Assembly: GCF_900116645.1 (NCBI RefSeq)
Contig: NZ_FPBO01000028.1
Span: 54,537-118,536, forward strand
Direction of reading: 5' to 3'
Source of the DNA: Pseudoduganella namucuonensis
Lineage (GTDB): Bacteria > Pseudomonadota > Gammaproteobacteria > Burkholderiales > Burkholderiaceae_D
Length of the DNA stretch: 64,000 bases
The notes under the pieces are model-generated. The model made no database searches. It saw nothing but the letters and a program-made list of their open reading frames with translations, and was not told where the DNA came from. Both the position numbers and the translations under genes were made by a program. Within the stretch, counting starts at the first letter, position 1. Each line of letters starts with the position of its first letter. Positions 35,534 through 44,970 of this stretch are shown one piece after another.

Positions 35534-36742
35534 ATGTCCACCGCACCCCTGCGCCAGGACGCCCGCGTGATCGGCCTGGTCGGCCTCGCGCACGGCATCT
35601 CGCACTTTTACCATGTCATCCTGGCCGCGCTTTTCCCGTGGCTGATCCCGGCCTTCAAGCTGTCCTACGTCGAAGTGGGCCTGTTGATGACGGTGTTCTT
35701 CGTGGTCTCCGGCGTGGGCCAGGCGCTGGCCGGCTTCGTGGTGGACCGCTTCGGCGCGCGCGCCGTGCTGTTTTCCGGCGTCGGCATGCTGGGCGTCTCG
35801 GCGCTGGTGTTGTCCGGCGCGCAAAGCTACGCGGTGCTGATGGTCGGCGCCATGCTGGCCGGCGCCGGCAACAGCGTGTTCCACCCGGCCGACTACACGC
35901 TGCTGAACCAGCGCGTCTCCCCGGCGCGGCTGGCGCACGGCTTCTCGGTGCACGGCATCAGCGGCAATATCGGCTGGGCCCTGTCGCCGCTGTTCATGAC
36001 CGCCGTCACCACGCTGTCCGACTGGCGCACCGCGCTGCTGTGCGCCGCCGCGCTGCCGTTCGGCGTGCTGGCCATCCTCGCGCTGAACCGCCACGCGCTG
36101 CGCCCCAACCCCGTCGCGCGCGTCCCGGCGGGCCAGGCGCGCGACGGCTCGCTGGACTTCCTGCGCCTGAAATCGGTGTGGATGTGCTTCGCCTTCTTCT
36201 TCATCACCGCGCTGGCGCTGGCCGGCATCCAGAGCTTCGCCTCGTCCGCGCTGGTGTCGCTGTACGGCATGTCGCTGGCGCTGGCCACCTCCAGCTACAC
36301 GGCTTACATGGGCGCCTCGGCCGCCGGCATGCTGGTGGGCGGCTTCCTGGCCGCCGGCCGCCAGGACCACGACCGCACCATCGCCCTGGCGTTCGGCCTG
36401 GCCGCGCTGATGGCCATCCTGCTGGGCATGGCGGCCGTGCCGGGCTGGCTGGCCTTCGTGATGATGGGGGCGGTCGGCTTCGCGGCGGGCATCGCCGGCC
36501 CCTCGCGCGACCTGATGATCAAGGCCGCCGCGCCGCCCAACGCCACCGGCCGCGTGTTCGGCGTGGTGTACTCGGGCCTGGACAGCGGCCTGGCGGTCGG
36601 CCCGCTGCTGTTCGGCGCGTTGATGGACGCCGGCCAGCCGGCCTGGCTGTTCATCTGCATCGGCGTGTTCCAGGCGCTGGCCATCGTCACCGCCGTGGGC
36701 GTGGGCGGCAATACCCGCGCGCTGAGGCTGCAAAAAGCTTAA
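35534..36742 (+). CDS. MFS transporter, fosmidomycin-resistance (Fsr)-like
   Basis: 402 aa with twelve hydrophobic segments. The N-terminus GLAHGISHFYHVILAALFPW is typical of the Fsr-like branch, which exports fosmidomycin and other small compounds; the MFS loop motif is VVDRFGARAVLFSG. HGFSVHGISGNIGWALSPLF and FHPADYTLLNQRVS are further conserved blocks. It is an inner-membrane proton-driven exporter; the substrate is unknown. The AraC gene is divergent and rraA follows 35 bp later on the same strand, so a two-gene transcript is likely. Confidence 0.88.
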   Translation: MSTAPLRQDARVIGLVGLAHGISHFYHVILAALFPWLIPAFKLSYVEVGLLMTVFFVVSGVGQALAGFVVDRFGARAVLFSGVGMLGVSALVLSGAQSYAVLMVGAMLAGAGNSVFHPADYTLLNQRVSPARLAHGFSVHGISGNIGWALSPLFMTAVTTLSDWRTALLCAAALPFGVLAILALNRHALRPNPVARVPAGQARDGSLDFLRLKSVWMCFAFFFITALALAGIQSFASSALVSLYGMSLALATSSYTAYMGASAAGMLVGGFLAAGRQDHDRTIALAFGLAALMAILLGMAAVPGWLAFVMMGAVGFAAGIAGPSRDLMIKAAAPPNATGRVFGVVYSGLDSGLAVGPLLFGALMDAGQPAWLFICIGVFQALAIVTAVGVGGNTRALRLQKA

Positions 36743-36777
36743 GATTGTCTCGTTTGATTACTCATCAAGGAGATGCC

Positions 36778-37272
36778 ATGAGCTTTGCCACCACCGACCT
36801 GTGCGACGACCATCCCGAACTGCTGGAATCCGGCGCGCTGGCCGTGCTGCCGCCGCTCTTCACCCGCTACGGCAAGCACGCGCGCTTCAGCGGCCCCGCC
36901 ACCACGCTGAAGGTGTTCGAGGACAACGCGCTGGTGCGTTCCACGCTGGAGACCGATGGCAACGGCCACGTGCTGGTGATCGACGGAGGCGGCAGCACGC
37001 GCCGCGCGCTGGTCGGCGGCCAACTGGGCGTGCTGGCGCAAAACAACGGCTGGGCCGGCATCGTGGTGTATGGCTGCATCCGCGACACCGACGAGATCAA
37101 CGCCTGCGAAGTTGGCGTGCGCGCCCTGGGCGCCCATCCGCAAAAGAGTTCGAAGAAGGGCGACGGCGACCGCAATGTGCGGATCCAGATCGCCGGCGTG
37201 GCGGTGTCGCCGGGCGACTGGATCTACGCGGACGCCGACGGCGTCCTGGTCTCGCGCGGCAAGCTGGCCTGA
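36778..37272 (+). CDS. rraA: RraA family protein (RNase E inhibitor / HMG aldolase fold)
   Basis: 164 aa, AAGGAGATGCC before ATG. The RraA signature is clear: TDLCDDHPELL, FSGPATTLKVFEDNALVRSTL, VIDGGGSTRRALVGGQLG, NNGWAGIVVYGCIRDTDEI, GDWIYADADGVLVS. Members either inhibit RNase E or act as 4-hydroxy-4-methyl-2-oxoglutarate/oxaloacetate aldolases; GxxxR-D motifs for the aldolase (GCIRDTDEI) are present, so both roles remain possible. Position behind an MFS exporter gives no clue to substrate. Confidence 0.9.
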   Translation: MSFATTDLCDDHPELLESGALAVLPPLFTRYGKHARFSGPATTLKVFEDNALVRSTLETDGNGHVLVIDGGGSTRRALVGGQLGVLAQNNGWAGIVVYGCIRDTDEINACEVGVRALGAHPQKSSKKGDGDRNVRIQIAGVAVSPGDWIYADADGVLVSRGKLA

Positions 37273-37296
37273 CGCTTTCCACCCATCAAAAGAAAC

Positions 37297-37326
37297 GGCC
37301 GCCCCGTTGACGTCAACGGCGCGGCC
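37297..37326 (+). terminator. possible terminator after rraA
   Basis: GGCCGC and GCGGCC flank the inner palindrome CCGTTGACGTCAACGG, giving a long GC-rich stem 25 bp after the rraA stop. The downstream tract (TATTCGTT) has few Ts, so it could be a weak or rho-assisted terminator. Confidence 0.45.
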
Positions 37327-37793
37327 TATTCGTTCAGGTTGCTCGTCCGGACAAGCAACCGACCGGGCCAGGCCCCGCTCCGACTTCCGGATACCGCTGT
37401 GCTAGCGTCGACATCATCCGGACCCATCGCGGCGCACTGGCTGCTCTGTTATTTTTGATGGTTTCACTTTAGCAGAGCCCGCCGGATTGTCCCATTGTAT
37501 TTTCTTAAGAAAACTATCGTTTCAATAAAGAAATTCATGTATCCATTGAGAAATTTCAATGTTTTCATGCCGTGGAATTTATATTCCACATCGCGAAACG
37601 CATGCGGCTGTGCCGCACGCGGCGGCTTTCATTGGAAGAAATGTCTTGCCGTATCATGAAAAATGAAATTTAAATTATTGATTTTTAAACGATTATATTT
37701 GCTCATGTATCTTATATAAGACCATTGCTGCGCTGAACAATACGGCCTACCATGTTTCTAAAGGATTTCGTTTATTCAGCAAGGAGAACCACC
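37327..37793. other. AT-rich intergenic region upstream of aceA
   Basis: About 470 bp without a credible gene. From about 37440 the sequence turns strongly AT-rich (runs such as AAATTTAAATTATTG), in sharp contrast with the rest of the window. It contains the palindrome TGGAATTTATATTCCA (37573-37588), several -10-like boxes (for example TATAAG near 37715) and the aceA ribosome site AAGGAG at 37781-37786. It probably holds the regulated aceA promoter with activator or nucleoid-protein sites. A short frame opens at 37752 but simply leads into aceA. Confidence 0.6.
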
Positions 37794-39092
<1,299 letters not shown>

Positions 39093-39129
39093 CGACTGAT
39101 CGGGCGGGGAGCCTCCCCCGCCAACTCGC

Positions 39130-39167
39130 GGCCGCCTGCCAGCCCTCCCTGGCCTGCGGCCTTTTTT
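39130..39167 (+). terminator. terminator after aceA
   Basis: GGCCGC (39130-39135) pairs with GCGGCC (39156-39161) and is followed by TTTTTT. It lies 37 bp after the aceA stop. Confidence 0.8.
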
Positions 39168-39174
39168 CCTTAGG

Positions 39175-39180
39175 TATAAT
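39175..39180 (+). promoter_or_regulatory. -10 box of the rlmJ promoter
   Basis: Perfect TATAAT (39175-39180) 51 bp before the rlmJ ATG and just after the aceA terminator. No good TTGACA lies 16-18 bp upstream, so the promoter may need help or be read weakly. Confidence 0.5.
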
Positions 39181-39231
39181 GCGCTCTTATAGCTTGTTCA
39201 GCTTCACACCGCTACGTCTAAGGAATTCCCC

Positions 39232-40419
39232 ATGTTCAGTTACCGCCACGGCTTTCACGCCGGCAACCACGCCGATGTGCTGAAGCATTTCGTGCTGATC
39301 CAGCTGCTTCAGTATATGAACCAGAAGGACGCCGCCTACAGCTACATCGACACCCACGCCGGTGCGGGCGTGTACGCGCTGGACGGTACCTTCGCCTCGA
39401 AGAACGCGGAATACGAGACCGGCATCGGCCCCCTGTGGGACCGCACCGACATGCCGGCCGCGCTGGCCGAGTACGTGGCGCTGATCAAGGGCATGAACCC
39501 CAGCGGCAAGCTGCGCTACTACCCCGGCTCGCCGTACTGCGCCGACCAGGTCGCGCGCGAGCAGGACCGCCTGCGCCTGTACGAGCTGCACCCGGCAGAC
39601 TCCAAGATCCTGACCGACAACTTCCGCAAGCTGGACGAGCACAAGGCCGCGCAGGGCATCCGCTCCACCGTGCGCGGCAAACGCGTGCTGGTCACGCGCG
39701 GCGACGGCTTCCATGAACTGAAGGGCCTGCTGCCGCCGCCGTCGCGCCGCGCCGTGGTGCTGTGCGACCCGCCGTACGAGGACAAGCAGGACTACCGCAA
39801 GGTGGTGGAGATGCTGAACGACGCCACCAAGCGCTTCCCGGCCGGCACCTACGCCATCTGGTACCCGATCCTGCAGCGCATCGAGGCGCGCAACTTCGCC
39901 GAGCGCATGAAGCACGTCAAGGGCACGGAGTGGCTGAACGTCACGCTGACGATCCGCACGCCGGGACCGGATGGCTTCGGCGGCCTGCACAGCAGCGGCA
40001 TGTTCATCGTCAATCCGCCGTACACGCTGGAGGCGACGCTGAAGGAAGTGATGCCCTACCTGAAAGAAGTGTTGGGCGAGGACGCCGGCGCCACCTTCGT
40101 GCTGGAATCGGGCACCGCCGCCACCGCGCCGCGCGCCGGTTCGCTGCAGCAGACCGAGAACAATCCGCGCGGCGGCCTGCGCGCGCCGATCTCGCCGCGC
40201 GCCATCGGTCCCGGCGGTAGCCTGCGCGGCAACAACGCGCCGACCGCGCCGCGCGGCAGCCTGCGCACCTCGTCGCGTCCCGGCACGCCGGGCGCGGCCA
40301 CGGGCCGTCCGGGTTCGCCGGGCGCCAGCTACAGCCGTCCGGCCGGCGCCAAGGCGGTTGCCAAGCTGGGCACCGACGGTCCCCGCGGCGCCGGGCCGCG
40401 CAAGCCGCGCCGCCCGTGA
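39232..40419 (+). CDS. rlmJ: 23S rRNA (adenine2030-N6)-methyltransferase RlmJ with extended C-terminus
   Basis: 395 aa against about 280 in the family. The first 285 residues match RlmJ: FSYRHGFHAGNHADVLKHFV, YIDTHAGAGVYAL (SAM site), catalytic DPPY in CDPPYEDKQDY (near 179), YAIWYPI, and GMFIVNPPYTLE. It methylates A2030 in 23S rRNA and, through YhiR function, is linked to use of DNA as nutrient in E. coli. The extra 110 residues (from about 285) are rich in Arg, Gly, Pro, Ser and Ala with repeated GSLR and APR units, likely a disordered RNA-binding tail. AGGAATTCCCC precedes the ATG. Confidence 0.92.
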   Translation: MFSYRHGFHAGNHADVLKHFVLIQLLQYMNQKDAAYSYIDTHAGAGVYALDGTFASKNAEYETGIGPLWDRTDMPAALAEYVALIKGMNPSGKLRYYPGSPYCADQVAREQDRLRLYELHPADSKILTDNFRKLDEHKAAQGIRSTVRGKRVLVTRGDGFHELKGLLPPPSRRAVVLCDPPYEDKQDYRKVVEMLNDATKRFPAGTYAIWYPILQRIEARNFAERMKHVKGTEWLNVTLTIRTPGPDGFGGLHSSGMFIVNPPYTLEATLKEVMPYLKEVLGEDAGATFVLESGTAATAPRAGSLQQTENNPRGGLRAPISPRAIGPGGSLRGNNAPTAPRGSLRTSSRPGTPGAATGRPGSPGASYSRPAGAKAVAKLGTDGPRGAGPRKPRRP

Positions 40420-40452
40420 CCGCGGGCGGGGCGGCGCGTCGATCCGGCGCAA

Positions 40453-40470
40453 CAACGGCCTCGGCCGTTG
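40453..40470 (+). terminator. hairpin after rlmJ
   Basis: CAACGGCC-TC-GGCCGTTG, a perfect 8-bp stem 33 bp after the rlmJ stop. No T-run follows, so termination is uncertain. Confidence 0.35.
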
Positions 40471-40621
40471 CAATGATATTTGTCAAATAAACATTGTCAA
40501 GGATTTACTAAAGGGATAGGCTTGAAGTAACCGGAGCGCGCGTGAATAACGGTTCCGGCAAGCTTGCCGCGCATCCCCGCAGCGCCCGCGCGGCCCGGAA
40601 TCCCTTGCATAGAGGCCAGCC

Positions 40622-41893
40622 ATGACCATTGGTATGCCTGTCCAGATCGCCCCCGCGCTCGCCAACCAGTTTTACCTGGCCCGCCAGCCCATTCTCAACC
40701 GCAACCAGCGCCTGGTCGCGTACGAGCTGCTGTTCCGCCACGCGGACGTGGAATACGCCGAGGTCGGCGACGACGCCTCCGCCACCGCCACCGTGATCGC
40801 CCACGCGTCCGAGCTGGGCATGGGCCACGTGGTGGGCGACCAGATGGCTTTCGTCAACGTGGACGCGGTGGGGCTGATGAGCGACTTCATCCATTTCCTG
40901 CCCAACGACAAGGTCATCCTCGAAATCCTGGAAACGGTGCGCGCGACGCCGGAGGTGTTGAAACGCGTGCGCGAGCTGAAGGACGCCGGCTTCCGCTTCG
41001 CGCTGGACGACGTGGTCGCCGAGTCGGAGGACGTGCACGAGCTGCAGGATCTGATGGACGTGATCAAGGTCGACATCCACGAGATGCCGCCGGCCCGCCT
41101 CCATTCGCTGGCGAGGAATCTGCGCAATCCCAGGCAAAAGCTGCTGGCCGAGAAGGTGGAGACGGTGGAGGAGTTCCAGCAGTGCATGGACCTGGGCTTC
41201 GAATACTTCCAGGGCTACTACTTCGCGCGCCCGGTCATCCTCAGCGGCAAGAAAATCGAACCGTCGCAGATGGCCATCCTGCACCTGCTCAACCTGCTGA
41301 ACGCGGACGCCGACCAGAACGAGATCGAACGCGCGGTCAAGCACGACGTGCTGATCACGCTGAACCTGCTGCGGCTGGTGAACACGCCGGCGGTGGGCGC
41401 GCGCTTCCGCATCAACTCGGTCGGGCACGCGCTGATCGTGCTGGGGCGGCGCCAGCTGCAGCGCTGGCTGCAGATCCTGCTGTACGTGAAATCCGGGCCG
41501 AAGCAGGACTTCGACTCGCCGCTGCTGCAGCTGGCCACCACGCGCGGCAAGACCATGGAACTGCTGATGGAGCACAAGCATCCGGGCCAGCGGACGGGCG
41601 CCGACATCGGTTTCACGGTCGGCATCATGTCGCTGATGGACACGCTGTTCTCGGTGCGGATGGAGGAGATCCTGGACAGCGTGAACGTGCTGGACGAGGT
41701 GCGCGGCGCGCTGCTGCACCGGCGCGGCAACTACGGCAGCATGCTGGCGCTGGTCGAGCACACCGAGCGCGGCGCCGACAGTCCCGGCCTGGGCTACCTG
41801 CTGCAGGAGCTGGACCTGGCGCCGGCCGACCTGTACGCGATCCAACTGGCCGCCTACGACTGGGTCAACGACTACCGGCAGGGCGTGCACTAG
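40622..41893 (+). CDS. HDOD-domain signalling protein with degenerate EAL domain
   Basis: 423 aa. The N-terminal 200 residues follow the EAL fold (FYLARQPILNRNQRLVAYELLFRHA, FVNVDAV, ILEILETVRAT, FALDDVV, VIKVDIHEM, LLAEKVETVEEFQQCMDLGFEYFQGYYFARP). The catalytic EAL triplet is replaced by YELLFR and several metal ligands are absent, so phosphodiesterase activity is unlikely. The C-terminal half is an HDOD domain (LLNLLNADADQNEIERAVKHD, LLRLVNTPAVG, INSVGHALIVLGRRQLQRWL). This YuxH/CdgJ-type arrangement usually affects motility through protein contacts. Monocistronic; its stop overlaps the convergent next gene by four bases. Confidence 0.9.
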   Translation: MTIGMPVQIAPALANQFYLARQPILNRNQRLVAYELLFRHADVEYAEVGDDASATATVIAHASELGMGHVVGDQMAFVNVDAVGLMSDFIHFLPNDKVILEILETVRATPEVLKRVRELKDAGFRFALDDVVAESEDVHELQDLMDVIKVDIHEMPPARLHSLARNLRNPRQKLLAEKVETVEEFQQCMDLGFEYFQGYYFARPVILSGKKIEPSQMAILHLLNLLNADADQNEIERAVKHDVLITLNLLRLVNTPAVGARFRINSVGHALIVLGRRQLQRWLQILLYVKSGPKQDFDSPLLQLATTRGKTMELLMEHKHPGQRTGADIGFTVGIMSLMDTLFSVRMEEILDSVNVLDEVRGALLHRRGNYGSMLALVEHTERGADSPGLGYLLQELDLAPADLYAIQLAAYDWVNDYRQGVH

Positions 41894-42288
41894 CCTGGCT
41901 TGTCGGCCCGAACCCCGGGCCAGCAAAACAAGGCGCCGAGGAACAGTGTAATCACCAGCAACGGTTCCGCCACTGGTTTGGCTAGCCCGTGTTCGTAGAA
42001 CAATCCACAGAAACTCAGCGCCGTTGGAATGGCGAGCAATGCGCCCGCTGTTTTGCGTTGCGCGACGGAGGCGAGGATCTTGCGCCCGTAGATGGCGATG
42101 TGGATGTAGCCCAAAACAAACGTCAATGAGCCGAGCACGACGATGGCGGGAGGAATTTTCATCGTCATGCCGAAAAACGTCAACGGCACGCTTGCCACCA
42201 ATATGGCCGCGGCCAGGAGTCCCGAGAATACGCGCGCCGCGCCGAGCAGGAATTCGCCGTTTGGCGGAGATGGCTTTGGCATGATCAT
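41890..42288 (-). CDS. small integral membrane protein, function unknown
   Basis: 132 aa with four predicted membrane helices: ARVFSGLLAAAILVASVPLTFF, PPAIVVLGSLTFVLGYIHIAIYG, ALLAIPTALSFCGLFYEHG and EPLLVITLFLGALFCWPG. Less GC-biased in codon use than neighbours. The start could also be the ATG two codons further in; neither has a good ribosome site. No family recognised. Convergent overlap of four bases with the HDOD gene. Confidence 0.6.
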   Translation of the reverse strand: MIMPKPSPPNGEFLLGAARVFSGLLAAAILVASVPLTFFGMTMKIPPAIVVLGSLTFVLGYIHIAIYGRKILASVAQRKTAGALLAIPTALSFCGLFYEHGLAKPVAEPLLVITLFLGALFCWPGVRADKPG

Positions 42289-42352
42289 TCTTTGTGAAAA
42301 TATAATCTTGCCAATATAGCATGGTCGCCCGGGCCCGTGGCCGACCGGGCTT

Positions 42353-43096
42353 TTACTGCCCCAGCAGCAGGAACACCGTGGGCTTCTTGTGGAAGTCCGG
42401 CGCCTTGCCCGAGGCGAGCAGGCTTTTCCATTGGGCGCCCGTCATGGTGCGGATGCTTTCGGACGGCAGGCTGATGTCGGTGGCCACGCACACCAGCGTG
42501 CTCCCATGGCAGCTGGCGATGATGGCTTCCAGCATGGCGGCGTTGCGGTAGGGCGTTTCAATGAACAGCTGCGTCTGCTTTTCGTGGCGCGAGCGGATTT
42601 CCAGCTCCTTGAGGCGCTTGGCGCGCAGCGCGGCGTCGGTCGGCAGGTAGCCGTTGAAGGCGAAGCTCTGGCCGTTCAGGCCGCTCGCCATCACCGACAG
42701 CAGCAGCGACGACGGGCCGACCAGCGGCCGCACGGGGATGCCGTGCTGGTGCGCCAGCCGCACCAGGTCCGCGCCGGGGTCGGCCACGGCGGGCACGCCC
42801 GCCTCGGACACCAGCCCCGCGTCCTGCCCGGCCAGCAGCGGCTCCAGCAGGCCCGTCAGCGCGGCGTGCGGGGTGTTGATGTTCAGCTCGGCGATCTTGA
42901 TTTCCTGCAGCGGACGCGCCAGCGGGTGCCGCGCGCCGACCAGTTTCAGGAAGGCGCGCGCCGTCTTGGCGTTCTCGGCCACGAAATAGCCGAGGGCGGC
43001 CGTGGTGGCCTGCACGTGCTCGGGGATGACGTGGGCCAGCGATTCGGTGTCGCCCAGGGTGTTCGGGATGAGGAAGAGGGTGCCGGTCATATTCAT
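42353..43096 (-). CDS. RsmI-family (tetrapyrrole-methylase fold) SAM methyltransferase, short form
   Basis: 247 aa. It has the tetrapyrrole-methylase fold with GTLFLIPNTLGD at the N-terminus (compare RsmI LYIVPTPIGNL), SEAGVPAVADPGADLVRLAH and VGPSSLLLSVMASGL. The ribose 2'-O methyltransferase RsmI acts on C1402 of 16S rRNA, but this shorter paralogue is distinct and its target is not established, so I give no symbol. The start overlaps the maf stop (ATGA), showing coupling. Confidence 0.85.
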   Translation of the reverse strand: MNMTGTLFLIPNTLGDTESLAHVIPEHVQATTAALGYFVAENAKTARAFLKLVGARHPLARPLQEIKIAELNINTPHAALTGLLEPLLAGQDAGLVSEAGVPAVADPGADLVRLAHQHGIPVRPLVGPSSLLLSVMASGLNGQSFAFNGYLPTDAALRAKRLKELEIRSRHEKQTQLFIETPYRNAAMLEAIIASCHGSTLVCVATDISLPSESIRTMTGAQWKSLLASGKAPDFHKKPTVFLLLGQ

Positions 43097-43821
43097 TGTT
43101 GATGCGAGCCAAAACCAGCGGCAGAAACCGGGGTCAGACCCAGTGGGGGAAGCGGCCCCAATGGGGCCGCTTCCGATCCCGAAGGGACTGGGCCGTGGTC
43201 TTGGTTCAGGTTGAAGAAGGAAACGCCGGCCTTGCGCAGCATGCCCGTCAGGGCGATTAGCGGCAGGCCGGTGAGGGCGGTCGGGTCGCCGCTGTCGATG
43301 CGTTCCAGGATGGCGATGCCCAGCGCCTCGTTCTTGGCGCTGCCGGCGCAGTCGTAGGGCTGCTCGATGCGCAGGTAGGCGTCCAGCTCCTCGTCAGGCA
43401 GGTCGCGGAACCGCACGACGGTCTGGATGTCCTCGACCTGGGCCGTGCTGTCGCGTCCATCCCACAGGCACAGCGCGGTGTGGAACACCACATCGCGCCC
43501 GCGCATTTTCCGCAGTTGGGCCAGGGCGGCGGCGTGGCCGCCGGGCTTGCCGATCTGCTCGCCGTCCAGCGTGGCGACCTGGTCGGAGCCGATCACCAGG
43601 CAGCCGGGATGGCGCAGGGCGACGGCGGACGCTTTCTCGCGCGCCAGGCGCAGGGCGGTGGCGCTGGGCGACTCGCCCGGTAGCGGGCTTTCGTCGATAT
43701 CGGGCACGGCCACGTCGAAGGGCAGCCGCAGCCGCGACAGCAGCTCGCGGCGGTAGGCCGAGCTGGACGCCAGGATCAGGCGCGGAGCCCGGCCCGGCGG
43801 CGAATTTTCAATAATTGGCAT
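43093..43821 (-). CDS. Maf-family nucleotide pyrophosphatase, YceF-like, with repeat-derived C-terminus
   Basis: 242 aa, about 40 longer than usual Maf-2. Family motifs: ILASSSAYRRELLSRL, PDIDES, LAREKASAVA, IGSDQVATLDGEQIGKPG. YceF-type Maf hydrolyses m7GTP and related modified nucleotides; assignment to this subgroup is by overall similarity. The normal domain ends near ALTGMLRKAGVSFF. The last 36 residues (from QDHGPVPSGS to GSHQQ) are encoded by the palindromic repeat at 43130-43193 and have no counterpart I know. Overlaps the methyltransferase start. Confidence 0.88.
   Translation of the reverse strand: MPIIENSPPGRAPRLILASSSAYRRELLSRLRLPFDVAVPDIDESPLPGESPSATALRLAREKASAVALRHPGCLVIGSDQVATLDGEQIGKPGGHAAALAQLRKMRGRDVVFHTALCLWDGRDSTAQVEDIQTVVRFRDLPDEELDAYLRIEQPYDCAGSAKNEALGIAILERIDSGDPTALTGLPLIALTGMLRKAGVSFFNLNQDHGPVPSGSEAAPLGPLPPLGLTPVSAAGFGSHQQ
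43130..43193. repeat. REP-like palindromic element inside the 3' end of maf
   Basis: Contains GGGGTCAGACCCA (43130-43142), then a perfect 13-bp hairpin GGAAGCGGCCCCA/TGGGGCCGCTTCC (43148-43174) with a one-base loop, then CCCGAAGGGACTGGG. The 13-mer GGGGTCAGACCCA occurs again, on the opposite strand, in the element at 53896-53922. It is read as codons of maf. Confidence 0.75.
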
Positions 43822-43963
43822 TTGATGCTGGCCCCTGGCGAAGAATTGTTATATGCTCTGTGCGCCGTCATCCCGACACAAAATTTGTGCGCGAGATCGA
43901 CGCAAATGCGGCGCGCCGGCGAAAATCCTGTTATTATCGCAGGTTTTCCGGGGAACGCTGCTA

Positions 43964-44458
43964 ATGAATGCCTTTGTGATCGACGCCTTTGATTTCAGTC
44001 GGACCAATGGGAGCCGCGACGGTGTGACACCGGTCGCCGACATGAGCCGGCTGGCCAAGGAATGCGCCGATACCTCCGGCGAGATCGCCTGGAAGGTGGA
44101 GGGCGGCACCAGCAAGCACGGCTTTCCGCAACTGCGTCTGACCGTGTCCGGCACCGTGCAACTGGTTTGCCAGCGCTGCATGGCGCCTTACGCGCACACG
44201 CTGGAATCGTCGACGCTGCTGATGCTGGGCAAGGACGACGAGCAGGCCGATGAGATCGAATCCATCATCGACGACGAGAGCATCGACGTCATCGTCGGCG
44301 CCCGCGACATGGACATGATGTACCTGGTGGAAGACGAGGCCCTGCTGGCCTTGCCGCACACGCCCAAGCACGAGGTGTGTCCGGACACGGCGCTGCTCGA
44401 CGCCCAGAAGTCCGAGAAGAAGTCGCCGTTTGCAGGTCTGAAAGACCTGAAAAAATAA
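43964..44458 (+). CDS. yceD: YceD/DUF177 family, 23S rRNA accumulation protein
   Basis: 164 aa from ATG 43964; the frame is open upstream but the family N-terminus MNAFVIDAFDFSR fits this start. VSGTVQLVCQRCMAPY is the conserved block with the CxxC, and the C-terminus ends SPFAGLKDLKK, both typical. YceD is needed for normal 23S rRNA levels and is nearly always followed by rpmF, as here (184 bp later). Confidence 0.93.
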   Translation: MNAFVIDAFDFSRTNGSRDGVTPVADMSRLAKECADTSGEIAWKVEGGTSKHGFPQLRLTVSGTVQLVCQRCMAPYAHTLESSTLLMLGKDDEQADEIESIIDDESIDVIVGARDMDMMYLVEDEALLALPHTPKHEVCPDTALLDAQKSEKKSPFAGLKDLKK

Positions 44459-44550
44459 ACACACAGAACAAGTTGTAGTAAAGAACGTGTCAAAACGCGT
44501 GCAGTTGATCGAGTATTGGCATTGTGTTGTATGCAGTAGAAGAAGGGCAA

Positions 44551-44570
44551 TGCGGCAAAGTTTTGCCGCA
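44551..44570. promoter_or_regulatory. 9-bp perfect inverted repeat between yceD and rpmF
   Basis: TGCGGCAAA-GT-TTTGCCGCA. No T-run, so not a clear terminator. It lies 37 bp before the rpmF extended -10 box and might be an operator or RNA hairpin. Confidence 0.4.
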
Positions 44571-44606
44571 GGGATACTCGATTCGCATGTATTTGCCGGT
44601 CGATTG

Positions 44607-44615
44607 TGTTAGAAT
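44607..44615 (+). promoter_or_regulatory. extended -10 promoter of rpmF
   Basis: TGTTAGAAT is an extended -10 element (TGnTAGAAT) 27 bp before the rpmF ATG; TTAGGAG provides the ribosome site. No strong -35 box. Confidence 0.45.
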
Positions 44616-44642
44616 TTTAGAACTTATGTATTAGGAGTCATC

Positions 44643-44825
44643 ATGGCAGTTCAGCAGAACAAGAAATCCCCATCGAAGCGCGGTATGCACCGTTCGCACG
44701 ATTTCCTGGTTGCACCAAACCTGGCGGTCGAGCCAACCACCGGTGAAACGCACCTGCGTCACCACATCAGCCCTAACGGTTTCTACCGTGGCCGTAAAGT
44801 GCTGAAGACCAAAAACGACGAGTAA
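44643..44825 (+). CDS. rpmF: 50S ribosomal protein L32
   Basis: 60 aa, full length. MAVQQNKKSPSKRGMHRSHD and LRHHISPNGFYRGRKV are diagnostic. It is the Cys-free form, as in E. coli, so needs no zinc. Part of the yceD-rpmF-plsX-fab arrangement shared by most Proteobacteria; a terminator separates it from plsX. Confidence 0.98.
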   Translation: MAVQQNKKSPSKRGMHRSHDFLVAPNLAVEPTTGETHLRHHISPNGFYRGRKVLKTKNDE

Positions 44826-44845
44826 TCGGCGTTTTTAGCAAGATT

Positions 44846-44890
44846 AAAAGCGGTGCGACGTGAGTTGGTCTGACGTGGCGCCGCTTTTTT
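44846..44890 (+). terminator. terminator between rpmF and plsX
   Basis: AAAAGCGG...CCGCTTTTTT stem reinforced by inner ACGT...ACGT pairing, followed by CTTTTC. It probably attenuates read-through from abundant rpmF transcription into plsX. Confidence 0.75.
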
Positions 44891-44970
44891 CTTTTCTTCC
44901 GGCTGTTATTCGACAGCTCGCCACTCGTATCTTGCAGGACTGACCCGTCAGCCTCGCATTTTGTCCCACA

